Positions 1 to 8,506 of a DNA stretch of 64,000 nt are shown here, one piece after another. The notes under the pieces were generated by a model that saw only the letters and a list, made by a program, of their open reading frames with translations, did no database searches and was not told the origin of the DNA. Positions within the stretch are counted from its first letter, which is position 1; every line of letters begins with the position of its first letter. Made by a program: the position numbers and the translations under genes. Origin of the DNA: Exiguobacterium aurantiacum. GTDB lineage: Bacteria > Bacillota > Bacilli > Exiguobacteriales > Exiguobacteriaceae. The stretch is taken from assembly GCF_024362205.1 (NCBI RefSeq), contig NZ_CP101462.1, forward strand, positions 772,501 to 836,500. Reading direction: 5' to 3'.

Positions 1-633
1 CGGGTCCAAGTTGAAGAAGTTCTCATCAAACAGCGGGAGCGTGTAGTCCGGGAACAAGACGAACCCGCTCACCGTGAACGGCGAGCCGAGGTCGATCGTA
101 TCACCGACCTCAATCTCGTTCTTCTCCGCATACTTCGTGTTGATGGCGACCTCGTCGTCTCGCTCAGGCCGCTTGCCCGCCTCGAGATACGAGACGTTGA
201 TCGTGTCCGCTTCTTTCAAGACGAGTCCGCGGTGCTCGCTCGATCCGAACGGATAATTGATCAGTTTCGAGGCGCGCAGTTCGAGCGTCGCGCCGTCCAT
301 CTCGTCCTCGACGGCGTCGATGCGTGCCGCGATCAAGTCATCGAACGCCGCCTCGTCGACACGTTGCAAGTCCGAGAGCGTGAAGCGGCCGGAAGCGATG
401 AAGTCCGCCAGTTCCGGCAAGGCCGCTTCTTCTTCCGTGACCCGGTTCAGCATCTCGACGGCGAAATTTTCTTGATTCGAGGAGGCGAGGTAGTCTTCGG
501 TCGGCACCTCGATCCCGCTGATGCCGTAAAACATCATCGTGTACGTGAGCGAGCTCATGACGATGATGACGGCGATGGCGAGGAGCTGCATCCATTTGCC
601 AGCGAGCGTTTTCCATACGTTTTTATACAGCAT
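1..633 (-). CDS. ABC transporter permease, FtsX/MacB type (partial)
   Basis: The N-terminal 211 codons are present; the rest lies beyond the left edge. The protein starts MLYKNVWKTLAGKWMQ, has one hydrophobic segment at about residues 14-36, then a soluble region rich in D/E of the kind seen as the extracytoplasmic domain after TM1 in MacB/FtsX permeases. The C-terminal membrane segments that would confirm the family are outside the window. It starts 5 bases after the stop of the upstream ATPase gene, so the two form an operon and very likely one exporter or lipoprotein/peptide-handling complex. The substrate cannot be told from what is visible. Confidence 0.8.
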   Translation of the reverse strand, partial: MLYKNVWKTLAGKWMQLLAIAVIIVMSSLTYTMMFYGISGIEVPTEDYLASSNQENFAVEMLNRVTEEEAALPELADFIASGRFTLSDLQRVDEAAFDDLIAARIDAVEDEMDGATLELRASKLINYPFGSSEHRGLVLKEADTINVSYLEAGKRPERDDEVAINTKYAEKNEIEVGDTIDLGSPFTVSGFVLFPDYTLPLFDENFFNLDP

Positions 634-638
634 CTGTC

Positions 639-1337
639 TCACCCCCAATGGATGTCGCGAGCGGCTTTACGGACCGGGTTATGCGTGTATTCCACAATCC
701 GGCCCGAGTTCATTTTGATGACGTCGTCGGCCATCTCGCTGATGCCCGTGTTATGGGTGATGACGACGACCGTCTTGTTATATGTCTCGTTCAAGCGCTC
801 GAGCAATTCGAGCACCCGTTTTGAATTGTCCTCATCGAGCGAGCCCGTCGGTTCGTCGCAGAAGATGATGGACGGATTTTTGGCGAGACTCCGGGCGACC
901 GAGACACGTTGTTGCTCGCCGCCCGACAATTGGTACGGATATTTGTCACGGGCAGCCTCCAACCCGACTTGGTCTAACAACTCTTCGATTGGGAGTGGGT
1001 CGGTCGATAAATCGGCCCCGATTTGAACGTTCTCGTAGACGGTCAAGTTTTGGAGTAAATTATATTGTTGAAAGATGAAGCCGAGATGGTCGCGTCGAAA
1101 CGCTGTCATCTGTTCGGACGATAAGTCCGTCAAGACGGTGTCACCGAACGTGATCGTGCCGGACGTCACCGTGTCGAGGCCGCTGATGACGTTCAACAGC
1201 GTACTCTTGCCGCTCCCGCTCGGGCCGAGGATGACGACGAACGCTCCGTCATTGATCGTCAACTCGATTTCTTTCAACGCCGCGGTCTCGACGTCCCCGG
1301 TCTTATAGATTTTATTGACGTGCTGAATGTGAATCAT
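639..1337 (-). CDS. ABC transporter ATP-binding protein (MacB/LolD type)
   Basis: A 232-residue nucleotide-binding subunit that drives the membrane partner encoded next to it. It has Walker A GPSGSGKST at 38-46, the Q-loop Q90, signature LSGGEQQ at 137-143, Walker B IIFCDEP at 157-163 and the switch histidine H195. Length and motif spacing are normal for the LolD/MacB/FtsE class that pairs with FtsX-type permeases, which agrees with the permease downstream. The start is preceded by a good ribosome site (aggagga). There is no regulator beside it to suggest a substrate. Confidence 0.92.
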   Translation of the reverse strand: MIHIQHVNKIYKTGDVETAALKEIELTINDGAFVVILGPSGSGKSTLLNVISGLDTVTSGTITFGDTVLTDLSSEQMTAFRRDHLGFIFQQYNLLQNLTVYENVQIGADLSTDPLPIEELLDQVGLEAARDKYPYQLSGGEQQRVSVARSLAKNPSIIFCDEPTGSLDEDNSKRVLELLERLNETYNKTVVVITHNTGISEMADDVIKMNSGRIVEYTHNPVRKAARDIHWG

Positions 1338-1505
1338 ACCGATTCCTCCTTTGTCCGATGTTATCTTTTACCCGTTTCGAGCACATCGCGGACGGGAATA
1401 TGTGAAACTTCATAGGATTTCAATTTTGAAAAAATAGTGAAACCGCTTCACCTGTGATAAAATAATATTACCAGGTACTAATTCAGATTGAAGGAGAGCT
1501 AACAC

Positions 1506-2336
1506 ATGAAAATTGCTTACATTACGGACAGTACGGTCGTCCTTCCTGATTCGATTCAGAACCACCCGGACATCCATATCGTCCCGCTCTATGTCGTCAA
1601 AGGCGACCAACCGTTTAAAGACGGGGTCGAGGTCGACGCCAAGACCGTCTACGAATGGATCGACGCAGGCGAACGCGTCTCGACGAGCCAACCGGCCATC
1701 GGCGATTTCGTCACGCTGTATGAGAGTATCAAAGACCAATATGATATGGGCATCGCCGTCCACTTGTCGTCTGACTTGAGCGGGACGTATTCGGCCTCGG
1801 TTCAAGGCGCAGAGATTGCCGAGTTCAAACTGCTCGCCATCGACTCACGGGCCGGTATTTATACGATGGGGCTCATGCTCGAAGAGTTGATTGAACGCGT
1901 CGAGCGTGGGGATACACTCGAGGACGTCGAGGCGTATATGAAACAACGGGTCGAGGACGTCCACATCGAATTGATTTTGCAAAACTTGACGCAAATGCAA
2001 AAAGGCGGCCGCATCTCGAAGTCGAAAGCGCTCATCGGTAATATGTTGCAATTGAAGCCGGTGCTTCGCTTCGAAGACGGTCTCATCGTTCCGTATCAAA
2101 CGGTTCGGACGTATAAGAAGGCGCAAGCCCAACTGTTCGAAGCGCTCCGTCAAGTCATCGAATCGGGCGAGTGCACGGACGTCTCGATTTTCCACGGGAA
2201 CGTGCCAGAGCTGGCCGAGTCGTGGAAACGTGAGCTCGGCGACAAAGCCAAAATTCGGGTCGACACACTCGCACCGCTCCTTGGGGCCCACACGGGGTCA
2301 GGCTCAATCGGTTTTTCGTTCTTAAAAGCAAAGTGA
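1506..2336 (+). CDS. DegV family fatty-acid-binding protein
   Basis: A 276-residue cytoplasmic protein of the DegV (EDD-fold) family. In other Firmicutes these bind fatty acids, and FakB members present them to the FakA kinase. Family signatures are the N-terminal YITDST (about 5-10), TSQP at 60-63, SSDLSGTY at 88-95 and the GGRIS segment near 166. It has typical full length and stands alone between the ABC pair and a diguanylate cyclase. Ribosome site aaggagag lies at 1491-1498. No fakA is in the window, so assignment as FakB is not made. Confidence 0.9.
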   Translation: MKIAYITDSTVVLPDSIQNHPDIHIVPLYVVKGDQPFKDGVEVDAKTVYEWIDAGERVSTSQPAIGDFVTLYESIKDQYDMGIAVHLSSDLSGTYSASVQGAEIAEFKLLAIDSRAGIYTMGLMLEELIERVERGDTLEDVEAYMKQRVEDVHIELILQNLTQMQKGGRISKSKALIGNMLQLKPVLRFEDGLIVPYQTVRTYKKAQAQLFEALRQVIESGECTDVSIFHGNVPELAESWKRELGDKAKIRVDTLAPLLGAHTGSGSIGFSFLKAK

Positions 2337-2457
2337 TGACAGGATCGTGACGAGAGTCGCGGTCTTTTTTTATTGTCACAACTTTCAAACAACTGCTGGA
2401 ATCTTCCACCAAAACCCTTCATACTATGTAGGAATGATAATGAAAAGGGGGGAGACG

Positions 2458-4140
2458 ATGCGATTTCGGAAGTACCTCATCAGAAGCTGGTTCTCGTGGT
2501 CGCTCGTCTTCATGGGAATCCTCGCCTACATGTGGCTCGGCATCGGCACGTTTGATTGGTCGTTATTTTGGTTCATCTTTACACTCGGCGCTTTGTTTGT
2601 CATGAATCCGCTCAAGCGGCGACACCTTCACTTCACGTTCCATGAGATGTTCGTCTTTATGACGTTCTTCTTGTACGGTCTGCTCCCCGCTTTGTTGATG
2701 GGACAGCTCCTCTTGCTCACGTTCCAGGCCCGGACGTTCACGAACAGAGTCGGACGTCGGCGTTTTTTGCATTTCTATCCGCTCAATACGCTGATTGAAG
2801 CGATGCTGCTCGTCTTGCCGGGGCTCGTCTATTTGCGGCTCGGCGGACAAATTGGACCGAACGTCCATCTGCTCGAGCAAGGGACGGCGCTGCTCGGTTT
2901 CTTCGCCGTCTTGTTCCTCGTCCTCGGCTTTAGTTTTGGCATGTCGCGCTTCTTGATTGGAGAACGAATCCCGCTCCCAATCATGTGGCGCCTGCTCCGT
3001 TTTGATTGGCTTGTCATCTCGCTCGAGTTACTGTTCACGATGGTCGCCATCGAGGCGTTCCAACTATTCGGCTATACGGGGTTGATGGCGACGTTCCTGA
3101 TCTTGTCGCTCCTGAAGATGGGGCTGTCGAAAGCGACAGAGACCGAGGAGACGCAGTCAAAAGTCGACCAAGTCGAGCGGTTAAAAGAGCAGCTTTATCG
3201 GGTCGACAACGAGCAACTGCTCATCGAGAAATTTTGGAACGGGCTACGGGAAGTCGTCGAACTGGAACGGGGCTGGCTTCAAGTCAATCGGGACGGCGAG
3301 CGGACGTTTTATGACCTCAGCGGACGAAAGTCGAAACCAGTCGCCGACGCCTATACGCTCGAGCGACACCGGGATGCGGATGAACCGTATTTCGTGTACG
3401 ATTCGCTCCATGAATGGCATCCCGACTTACAAGCGCATCAAACCGAACTCCATCATTCCGCGCTTGTCATCCAGCCGGTGTCGAGCACGACGAACGCGGT
3501 CAATTGCATGATCTCGACGACGGCGAACGGGGCATACGAAGACGCCATCGCTGTCGAGATTTATCGTCTGTTAAAGACGCTGTCGTGGTCGCTTGAACGG
3601 ATCGACGAACGGGACCGGCTCCAACATGAGAGTTTGACCGACCCGATGACCGGTCTCCCGAATCAGCGGGCACTCAAACGATGGACGAAAGAGCGGTTGA
3701 ATGATGTCGCGTCTTATCCGTTGTCGGTGTTCTTGGTCGACCTCGACCATTTCAAGGCGATCAACGACACGTACGGCCACGCGTTCGGGGATGAAGTGTT
3801 GATTGAGGCCGGCGCGTTGTTTATGCGTCTCATCCGGAGCGGGGACCTCGTCACCCGTTACGGCGGCGAAGAGTTTGTCTTCGTCTTCCCACGGATGGAT
3901 GAGGCTGCAGCCATCGTAACGGGTGAGAAGATTCGTCAAGCACTCCGCAACCATCCGTTCGGATCCGAAGGGATTCGAGTCCAGGTGACGGCGAGCATCG
4001 GCATCGAGACGATTCACGAGTACGAGGACCTCGATACATTGCTCCGCCACGCCGACCGGGCCATGTATATCGGTGCGAAATTCAATGGACGGGACCGGGT
4101 CGCTCATTACCGCGACACGTCGACGGAACGGATTCAATGA
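2458..4140 (+). CDS. Membrane-anchored diguanylate cyclase (GGDEF)
   Basis: A 560-residue protein predicted to make cyclic di-GMP from two GTP. Residues 1 to about 200 contain several hydrophobic helices (a membrane sensor region resembling 5TM-type modules). A linker and probable GAF-like region follow, then a C-terminal GGDEF domain. The active-site loop is GGEEF at 469-473, and an inhibitory RxxD site (RSGD, 460-463) lies five residues before it, so both activity and product inhibition are expected. I chose the ATG at 2458 because it follows a strong ribosome site (aggggggag); an in-frame ATG at 2347 has none. No EAL domain is fused. Confidence 0.9.
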   Translation: MRFRKYLIRSWFSWSLVFMGILAYMWLGIGTFDWSLFWFIFTLGALFVMNPLKRRHLHFTFHEMFVFMTFFLYGLLPALLMGQLLLLTFQARTFTNRVGRRRFLHFYPLNTLIEAMLLVLPGLVYLRLGGQIGPNVHLLEQGTALLGFFAVLFLVLGFSFGMSRFLIGERIPLPIMWRLLRFDWLVISLELLFTMVAIEAFQLFGYTGLMATFLILSLLKMGLSKATETEETQSKVDQVERLKEQLYRVDNEQLLIEKFWNGLREVVELERGWLQVNRDGERTFYDLSGRKSKPVADAYTLERHRDADEPYFVYDSLHEWHPDLQAHQTELHHSALVIQPVSSTTNAVNCMISTTANGAYEDAIAVEIYRLLKTLSWSLERIDERDRLQHESLTDPMTGLPNQRALKRWTKERLNDVASYPLSVFLVDLDHFKAINDTYGHAFGDEVLIEAGALFMRLIRSGDLVTRYGGEEFVFVFPRMDEAAAIVTGEKIRQALRNHPFGSEGIRVQVTASIGIETIHEYEDLDTLLRHADRAMYIGAKFNGRDRVAHYRDTSTERIQ

Positions 4141-4142
4141 TG

Positions 4143-4178
4143 AAGGAGAACACCGGCTCATCGGTGTTCTCCTTTTTT
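4143..4178 (+). terminator. Intrinsic terminator after diguanylate cyclase
   Basis: AAGGAGAACACC pairs with GGTGTTCTCCTT across a short loop and is followed by a T run. It begins 3 bases after the stop codon. Confidence 0.9.
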
Positions 4179-4339
4179 GTCTGATCAACATGAACGATGC
4201 TTGGGCCGATGCCCTCCGTTCCTGGGGCGATGCGGATGCCTCCGCAGCGCGTGCCGCGCTTTACGGGGTCATCCTTGCATCGCTCTCCCCTAGGCGCCGT
4301 TGAACGAATATTAAATCGAATTCGATTCGCTCGTCCCTC

Positions 4340-4439
4340 GGCGCCCCGACTCTTGCAGGACAGCAATCCGACGGAGACCCAGCAGCGTAAGCGATGTGGC
4401 TCCGGGATTGCCTGCAGAAAGCGTGGGCGCCGAAAGGAC
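4340..4439 (-). repeat. Dispersed repeat copy A (minus orientation)
   Basis: Read on the minus strand this stretch matches 15801-15907 over about 100 bases: a GGCGCC-containing start, CGCTTTC, GGAGCC, CATCGCTTA(A)CGCTGCTGGGTCT, then GAGTC and a closing GGCGCC. The middle is degenerate. Both copies sit in intergenic spacers just past a terminator. They resemble the GC-rich palindromic intergenic repeats common in Bacillaceae genomes. No open frame with a ribosome site crosses it. Confidence 0.7.
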
Positions 4440-4466
4440 GAGCGACAACGGTACACCTACAAAATA

Positions 4467-4498
4467 AAGGAGGACACCGGATACCCGGCGTCCTCCTT
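4467..4498 (-). terminator. Terminator of the HNH-repeat gene
   Basis: AAGGAGGAC and GTCCTCCTT arms. On the minus strand the hairpin is followed by TTTATTTTG. It lies 13 bases beyond the stop of the 4511-5179 gene. Confidence 0.8.
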
Positions 4499-4510
4499 AT
4501 GAATGAAAAA

Positions 4511-5179
4511 TTATAATTTCTGATTGAAGATTTCTGACTCGACCGCGTGAATCGCCGCCGACCACGAGCCGTAACGATGAAGGATGGCTTTCGTGGATGG
4601 TTTGTTGTTTCGTTTTGCCCATTCGCGATACGCTTCGAAGGAAAGAGAGAAGCCCATCTCGTGAATCGCTTCACGGAGTGCGTTCGAGAGCTCGGATTTG
4701 GAATAGGTCACACTCGCTTCAAGTCCTGCCTCGGCACAGGCGTCGTGCCACGAGCCGAACGTCTTGACGATATGGTAATGGCTCGGTGCTTTCGGATGAA
4801 GCTTGCGCCATTCCTGATATTTTTTGAGCGTGATGATCGATCCCATATCACGCGAGTAGAGTGCGAGCGTTTCAATGATATCTTCACGCGTGTACTTCGG
4901 CATTTTATCCGGGAGGTCGACGGTCGCCTCTCCATGCCATTCGTAGCCGGCGATGGCGAGCGCCTCGGCCCATGACCCGAACTGTCGGATGATCGACTCG
5001 GGAGATGGCCAGCTTTGTTCCATCGCGAAGCGGCGATACACAGAGCGACGTGGACGTTCCTTCAACAAGTCGCCGAGTAGACGGATACAGTGAATCATCC
5101 TCTGTTGCTCGGTGGACAAGTGGTGGGATTTAGTGGATAGCGTTTGACTCAATGATGGTTCCTCCTTCCATGGACTCAT
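4511..5179 (-). CDS. Protein with three HNH-associated DNA-binding repeats
   Basis: 222 residues, predicted cytoplasmic. Three copies of a module with an N-terminal helix, a P-S-x-x-x-I turn and a [FY]GSW-x-x-A signature are present: FGSW at 67-70, FGSW at 141-144 and YGSW at 203-206, each followed by A-x-x-x-AG or similar. This is the pattern of the 'homing endonuclease associated repeat', normally a DNA-binding arm next to an HNH nuclease. No HNH motif (DH...N...H/N) is present, so this is a stand-alone repeat protein. It may be a DNA-binding regulator or the remnant arm of a homing enzyme. It is monocistronic with its own terminator. Confidence 0.7.
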   Translation of the reverse strand: MSPWKEEPSLSQTLSTKSHHLSTEQQRMIHCIRLLGDLLKERPRRSVYRRFAMEQSWPSPESIIRQFGSWAEALAIAGYEWHGEATVDLPDKMPKYTREDIIETLALYSRDMGSIITLKKYQEWRKLHPKAPSHYHIVKTFGSWHDACAEAGLEASVTYSKSELSNALREAIHEMGFSLSFEAYREWAKRNNKPSTKAILHRYGSWSAAIHAVESEIFNQKL

Positions 5180-5603
5180 ATCTGAACCGACAAAGATGAC
5201 GAAATTGCTTCTACAATCATACTATCGGCCAGTTTTTACAATTTATAAGTGCATTTTTCAAGTTTTTCATACCAAATTTGAAACCGGATAGGTCTAAGGT
5301 CTGGTATGGAATTAGAAAAAATGGTAACAGTTCTATTACAAATTTAATATTAAATGGGTTCAATTGTAAACAAAAAGTTTTATGGTGGCGAAAATGTCAT
5401 ATTCTGTACGAAAAAGTACCCAACTGGCCAATGGGGTCATCACCGTTGCACCAGTTGAGTACTCTTCTATAATAAATTTAATTTTCAGACTAATCAATGA
5501 AAGTTTTGAAAATAACGAATTTTTTTTGAAAGGGTGGTCAGTAGAATAGGCGGTCTGCTAAAATAATGAAATTGATGTTTATAAGAAAAGAGGATATTAC
5601 GAT
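5180..5603. other. AT-rich intergenic region with an inverted repeat
   Basis: No credible gene. A 64-codon open stretch at 5278-5472 lacks a ribosome site and resembles nothing. The region is clearly more AT-rich than its surroundings. It contains a 12-base inverted repeat (5416-5427 GTACCCAACTGG against 5451-5462 CCAGTTGAGTAC, one mismatch) and presumably the divergent promoters of the flanking genes. Confidence 0.5.
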
Positions 5604-6416
5604 ATGACAATATGGTTATTCTATTTACTGCTGGGCTTGATTCAAGGATTCACGGAGCCGATCCCAATCTCGTCAAGTGGTCACTTGGTCATCTTCCAAG
5701 AGCTGTTTGATATCCAATTACCGGGACTCTCGTTCGAAATTTTTGTGAACTTTGCCTCGCTCCTTGCCGTTTTGACGATTTATCGGAAAGATGTCGTCCG
5801 TCTCATCGTGAGTCTATGGACATTCTTATTTAAGAAAGACCGCAGCGACGAGACGATGATCGACGTCAAGTTCATCGGGCTCTTGCTCGTCGCAACCGTC
5901 CCGGCCGGTTTGCTCGGCGTCTTGTTCGGCGATTGGATAGGCGAGACACTCGGTGGTGTCGCCACGGTCGGCTATACGCTCATCTTGACAGGGCTTGCGC
6001 TCTGGTTCATCCGCAACATGCGCGGGAACAAAGGCGACGGCGGTATCACGCTCCGCGACGCCATCTTGATCGGACTCGCCCAAGCGGTCGCCCTGATCCC
6101 AGGGATCAGCCGTTCCGGCGCCACGATCGTCATGGCGATGCTGCTCGGCATCAAACAAGAGTCGGCGCTCCGCTTCTCGTTCTTCTTGTTCATCCCGGTC
6201 AGTCTCGGGACGATGATTTTGGATGGGCCGGCTCTGTTCACAAATCCGGAGACGCGTGAACTGTTCGGACCGCTTATCTTGGCGTTCATCGCCTCGTATG
6301 CGCTCACGGCGATCTCGCTCAAATGGTTCCAACATATCATGGCGAAAGGCGAGCTCAAGTATTTCTCGTTCTACTGTTGGATCGTCGGTCTCCTCGTCGT
6401 TTTATTCTTAGCTTGA
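5604..6416 (+). CDS. uppP: Undecaprenyl-diphosphatase UppP (BacA family)
   Basis: A 270-residue polytopic membrane enzyme that dephosphorylates undecaprenyl pyrophosphate to recycle the lipid carrier for peptidoglycan; extra copies confer bacitracin tolerance. Both family signatures are present: the glutamate-rich motif GFTEPIPISSSGHL (15-28, with E18) and PGISRSG at 166-172 with the catalytic arginine R170. P19 replaces the usual aromatic residue and N49 sits where many members have Q, so it is a somewhat divergent member. Ribosome site aagaggat is near 5588. It is monocistronic. Confidence 0.93.
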   Translation: MTIWLFYLLLGLIQGFTEPIPISSSGHLVIFQELFDIQLPGLSFEIFVNFASLLAVLTIYRKDVVRLIVSLWTFLFKKDRSDETMIDVKFIGLLLVATVPAGLLGVLFGDWIGETLGGVATVGYTLILTGLALWFIRNMRGNKGDGGITLRDAILIGLAQAVALIPGISRSGATIVMAMLLGIKQESALRFSFFLFIPVSLGTMILDGPALFTNPETRELFGPLILAFIASYALTAISLKWFQHIMAKGELKYFSFYCWIVGLLVVLFLA

Positions 6417-6422
6417 TTTCCA

Positions 6423-6452
6423 AGGCGCTGCTCACTCGAGTGGCGCTTTTTT
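6423..6452 (+). terminator. Probable terminator after uppP
   Basis: A bulged hairpin centred on CACTCGAGTG, closed by GCGC/GCGC arms and followed by TTTTTT. It is imperfect, so confidence is moderate. Confidence 0.55.
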
Positions 6453-6510
6453 GCGCATTTCGTTTTGCGATTGCTTCGCTTTTGCGCTAAAGTGAAGATG
6501 TACAAACAAA

Positions 6511-6650
6511 TATTCCTTCGGGGTCGGGTGAAAGTCCCAACCGGCGGTGATGGGCGCGAGCCTTAAGTCCGTGACCCGGGCGCACGTGTGCGAACGGTGG
6601 ATCTAGTGCGATTCTAGAGCCGACAGTATAGTCTGGATGGGAGAAGGAAA
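6511..6650 (+). ncRNA. FMN riboswitch (RFN element)
   Basis: Carries the conserved RFN blocks in order: CCTTCGGGGTCGGGTGAAA, the CCCAACCGGCGGT segment, GTCCGTGACCC, GGTGGATCTAGTG, the ATTCTAGAGCCGACAGTATAG region and a closing GGATGGGAGAAGGA. It is the leader of the riboflavin operon. By family precedent, bound FMN favours the downstream terminator (6748-6778) and switches ribD-ribH off. Confidence 0.96.
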
Positions 6651-6747
6651 CAAAACAGGTCCACGCGACCTGTAGTTCGTCGTACGTTTTTCTGTAAAGA
6701 AAACGCTTATTTGGCTTGGCCAAATGACGACGAGCGACTCCCACCGA

Positions 6748-6778
6748 GACCTTGAGGACCATTCCTTGAGGTCTTTTT
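6748..6778 (+). terminator. Riboswitch-controlled terminator before ribD
   Basis: A perfect 11-bp stem, GACCTTGAGGA / TCCTTGAGGTC, with loop CCAT and five T. It lies between the RFN element and the ribD ribosome site, the usual place for the expression platform. An antiterminator pairing would have to form with riboswitch-proximal bases. Confidence 0.9.
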
Positions 6779-6804
6779 GTTTGTACGAAACAAGGAGGGA
6801 GATT

Positions 6805-7884
6805 ATGAAACAGTACATGCAACAAGCCATCCAATTGGCCCAATCCGCCTCATCAACCGGCATCAATCCGCGTGTCGGCGCCGTCGTCGTCAAGGACGGC
6901 CGGGTCGTCGGGTTCGGCGCTCACTTGAAGGCAGGGGAAGCGCATGCCGAGGTGCACGCCATCCGCATGGCCGGCGCTGCCGCGTACGGTGCGACGATTT
7001 ACGTCACGCTCGAACCGTGCTCGCATCACGGCAAGACGCCGCCGTGTGCCGATTTGCTCGTCGAGTCCGGCATCAAGCGTGCCGTCATCGCGATGGAGGA
7101 CCCGAACCCGCTCGTTTCAGGGCGCGGCATCGCTCGATTGAAAGCGGCTGGGATTGACGTCGAGGTCGGGCTGCTCGAAAGCGAGGCACGGGCGCTCAAT
7201 ACGGCGTTCTTGCGTTCACTCGAGACGAAGCGGCCTTACGTCATCTTGAAGACGGCGACCAGCCTAGACGGCAAAGTCGCGCTCGATAACGGTGATAGCA
7301 AGTGGGTGACCGGGACAGCAGCGAGACGGGACGTTCATGAACTGCGCGCGACGGTCGATGCCGTATTGACCGGTGTCGGCACCGTCCTCGCTGATGATCC
7401 AGGCCTGACCGTCCGGCTCGACCGCGAGACGACACAACCGCTCCGGATCGTGCTCGACCGTGATTTGCGTACGCCGCTCTCGAGCCAGCTCGTTCGAACG
7501 GCGAATGACACCCCGGTGCTTCTGTACACGACGTCGGACGACCAAGCAAAACGTGAAGCGATGGCAACCTATGGCGTCGAGATCGCCGACTACACGTCGC
7601 TCGGAGCTGTCCTGCAAGACGTCTACGCACGCGGCATCGGCCGCCTGCTCGTCGAAGCGGGACCGACGCTCGTCACATCGATCCTTGACGGACAATTCGT
7701 CGATGAGTGGGTCATGTACCAGTCGCCACGCGTATTCGGCGGCAAAGGCGGTTTTTACCGCTCGCCCCAGGACGGTCCGCTCGAGACGATCGAACGGTTC
7801 GACGTCAGGTCTGTCGAGACGTTCGGCACCGACATCAAACTGATCATGCGAAAGGAGGAGTCCAATGTTCACGGGAATCGTTGA
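6805..7884 (+). CDS. ribD: Riboflavin biosynthesis deaminase/reductase RibD
   Basis: A 359-residue bifunctional enzyme: pyrimidine deaminase at the N terminus, 5-amino-6-ribosylamino-uracil reductase at the C terminus, carrying out two successive steps from the GTP cyclohydrolase II product. The zinc site is H47-A-E49 in GEAHAEVHAI with C72 (EPCSHHGKTPPC) and C81. The reductase half begins near 145 (YVILKTATSLDGK). The start at 6805 follows the ribosome site aaggagg; an upstream in-frame ATG lies before the terminator and is not used. First gene of the rib operon; its end overlaps ribE by 20 bases. Confidence 0.96.
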   Translation: MKQYMQQAIQLAQSASSTGINPRVGAVVVKDGRVVGFGAHLKAGEAHAEVHAIRMAGAAAYGATIYVTLEPCSHHGKTPPCADLLVESGIKRAVIAMEDPNPLVSGRGIARLKAAGIDVEVGLLESEARALNTAFLRSLETKRPYVILKTATSLDGKVALDNGDSKWVTGTAARRDVHELRATVDAVLTGVGTVLADDPGLTVRLDRETTQPLRIVLDRDLRTPLSSQLVRTANDTPVLLYTTSDDQAKREAMATYGVEIADYTSLGAVLQDVYARGIGRLLVEAGPTLVTSILDGQFVDEWVMYQSPRVFGGKGGFYRSPQDGPLETIERFDVRSVETFGTDIKLIMRKEESNVHGNR

Positions 7885-8506
7885 AGAAATCGGCAGTGTC
7901 AAGGCAGTAAAACGGAACGGTCCGTCTCTCCGACTCACGCTCAGCGGGAAAATCGTCCTCGAGGATGTTAAGCTCGGTGACAGCATCTCCGTCAACGGCA
8001 TCTGTCTCACGGTGACGACGTTCGATCGTGACAGTTTCTCGGTCGACGTCATGCCGGAGACGCTCAAGGCGTCGAGTCTTGACGGGGTCCGCCCCGGCAC
8101 GAACGTCAACTTGGAACGGGCCATGCCCGCGAACGGACGCTTCGGCGGCCATTTCGTCTCGGGTCACGTCGATGGCGTCGGGCGCATCGTGAAAAAACGG
8201 TCGCTCGCGAACGCCGTCTATGTCGACATTAGCTGTGAGCCGTCGCTCCTCCGCTATATCGTCCCGAAAGGTTCGATTTCGGTCGACGGGACGAGCTTGA
8301 CGGTGTTTGATGTCACCGAACGCGGGTTCACGTTGTCGCTCATCCCACATACGTACAGTGAGACGGCGCTCGGGATGAAACAGGCAGGAGACGCGGTCAA
8401 TTTGGAATGTGACATGTTGGCTAAATATATGGAAAAACTCGTAAATCAAAAACCGATGACGCTTGAATCACTGGCGTCGCAAGGGTATGGAAAGGCGGGA
8501 TGGTAA
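7865..8506 (+). CDS. ribE: Riboflavin synthase alpha chain RibE
   Basis: 213 residues. It dismutates two molecules of 6,7-dimethyl-8-ribityllumazine into riboflavin. Two tandem lumazine-binding repeats are visible, each beginning with a [19 protein letters not shown] type segment (about 1-88 and 98-186). The start [10 protein letters not shown] is the classic one and overlaps the end of ribD. The ribosome site aaaggagg lies inside ribD. Its stop codon overlaps the ribBA start (TAATG), implying translational coupling. Confidence 0.96.
   Translation: MFTGIVEEIGSVKAVKRNGPSLRLTLSGKIVLEDVKLGDSISVNGICLTVTTFDRDSFSVDVMPETLKASSLDGVRPGTNVNLERAMPANGRFGGHFVSGHVDGVGRIVKKRSLANAVYVDISCEPSLLRYIVPKGSISVDGTSLTVFDVTERGFTLSLIPHTYSETALGMKQAGDAVNLECDMLAKYMEKLVNQKPMTLESLASQGYGKAGW

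Noticed and set aside
4197-4502. Short open frames after the diguanylate cyclase
   Set aside because: They run through the dispersed repeat and a terminator; no ribosome site.
5278-5472. 64-codon open frame in the AT-rich spacer before uppP
   Set aside because: No ribosome site, unlike any protein, contains the inverted repeat.
7264-8124. 286-codon open frame antisense to ribD/ribE
   Set aside because: No start signal and opposite two well-conserved enzymes.
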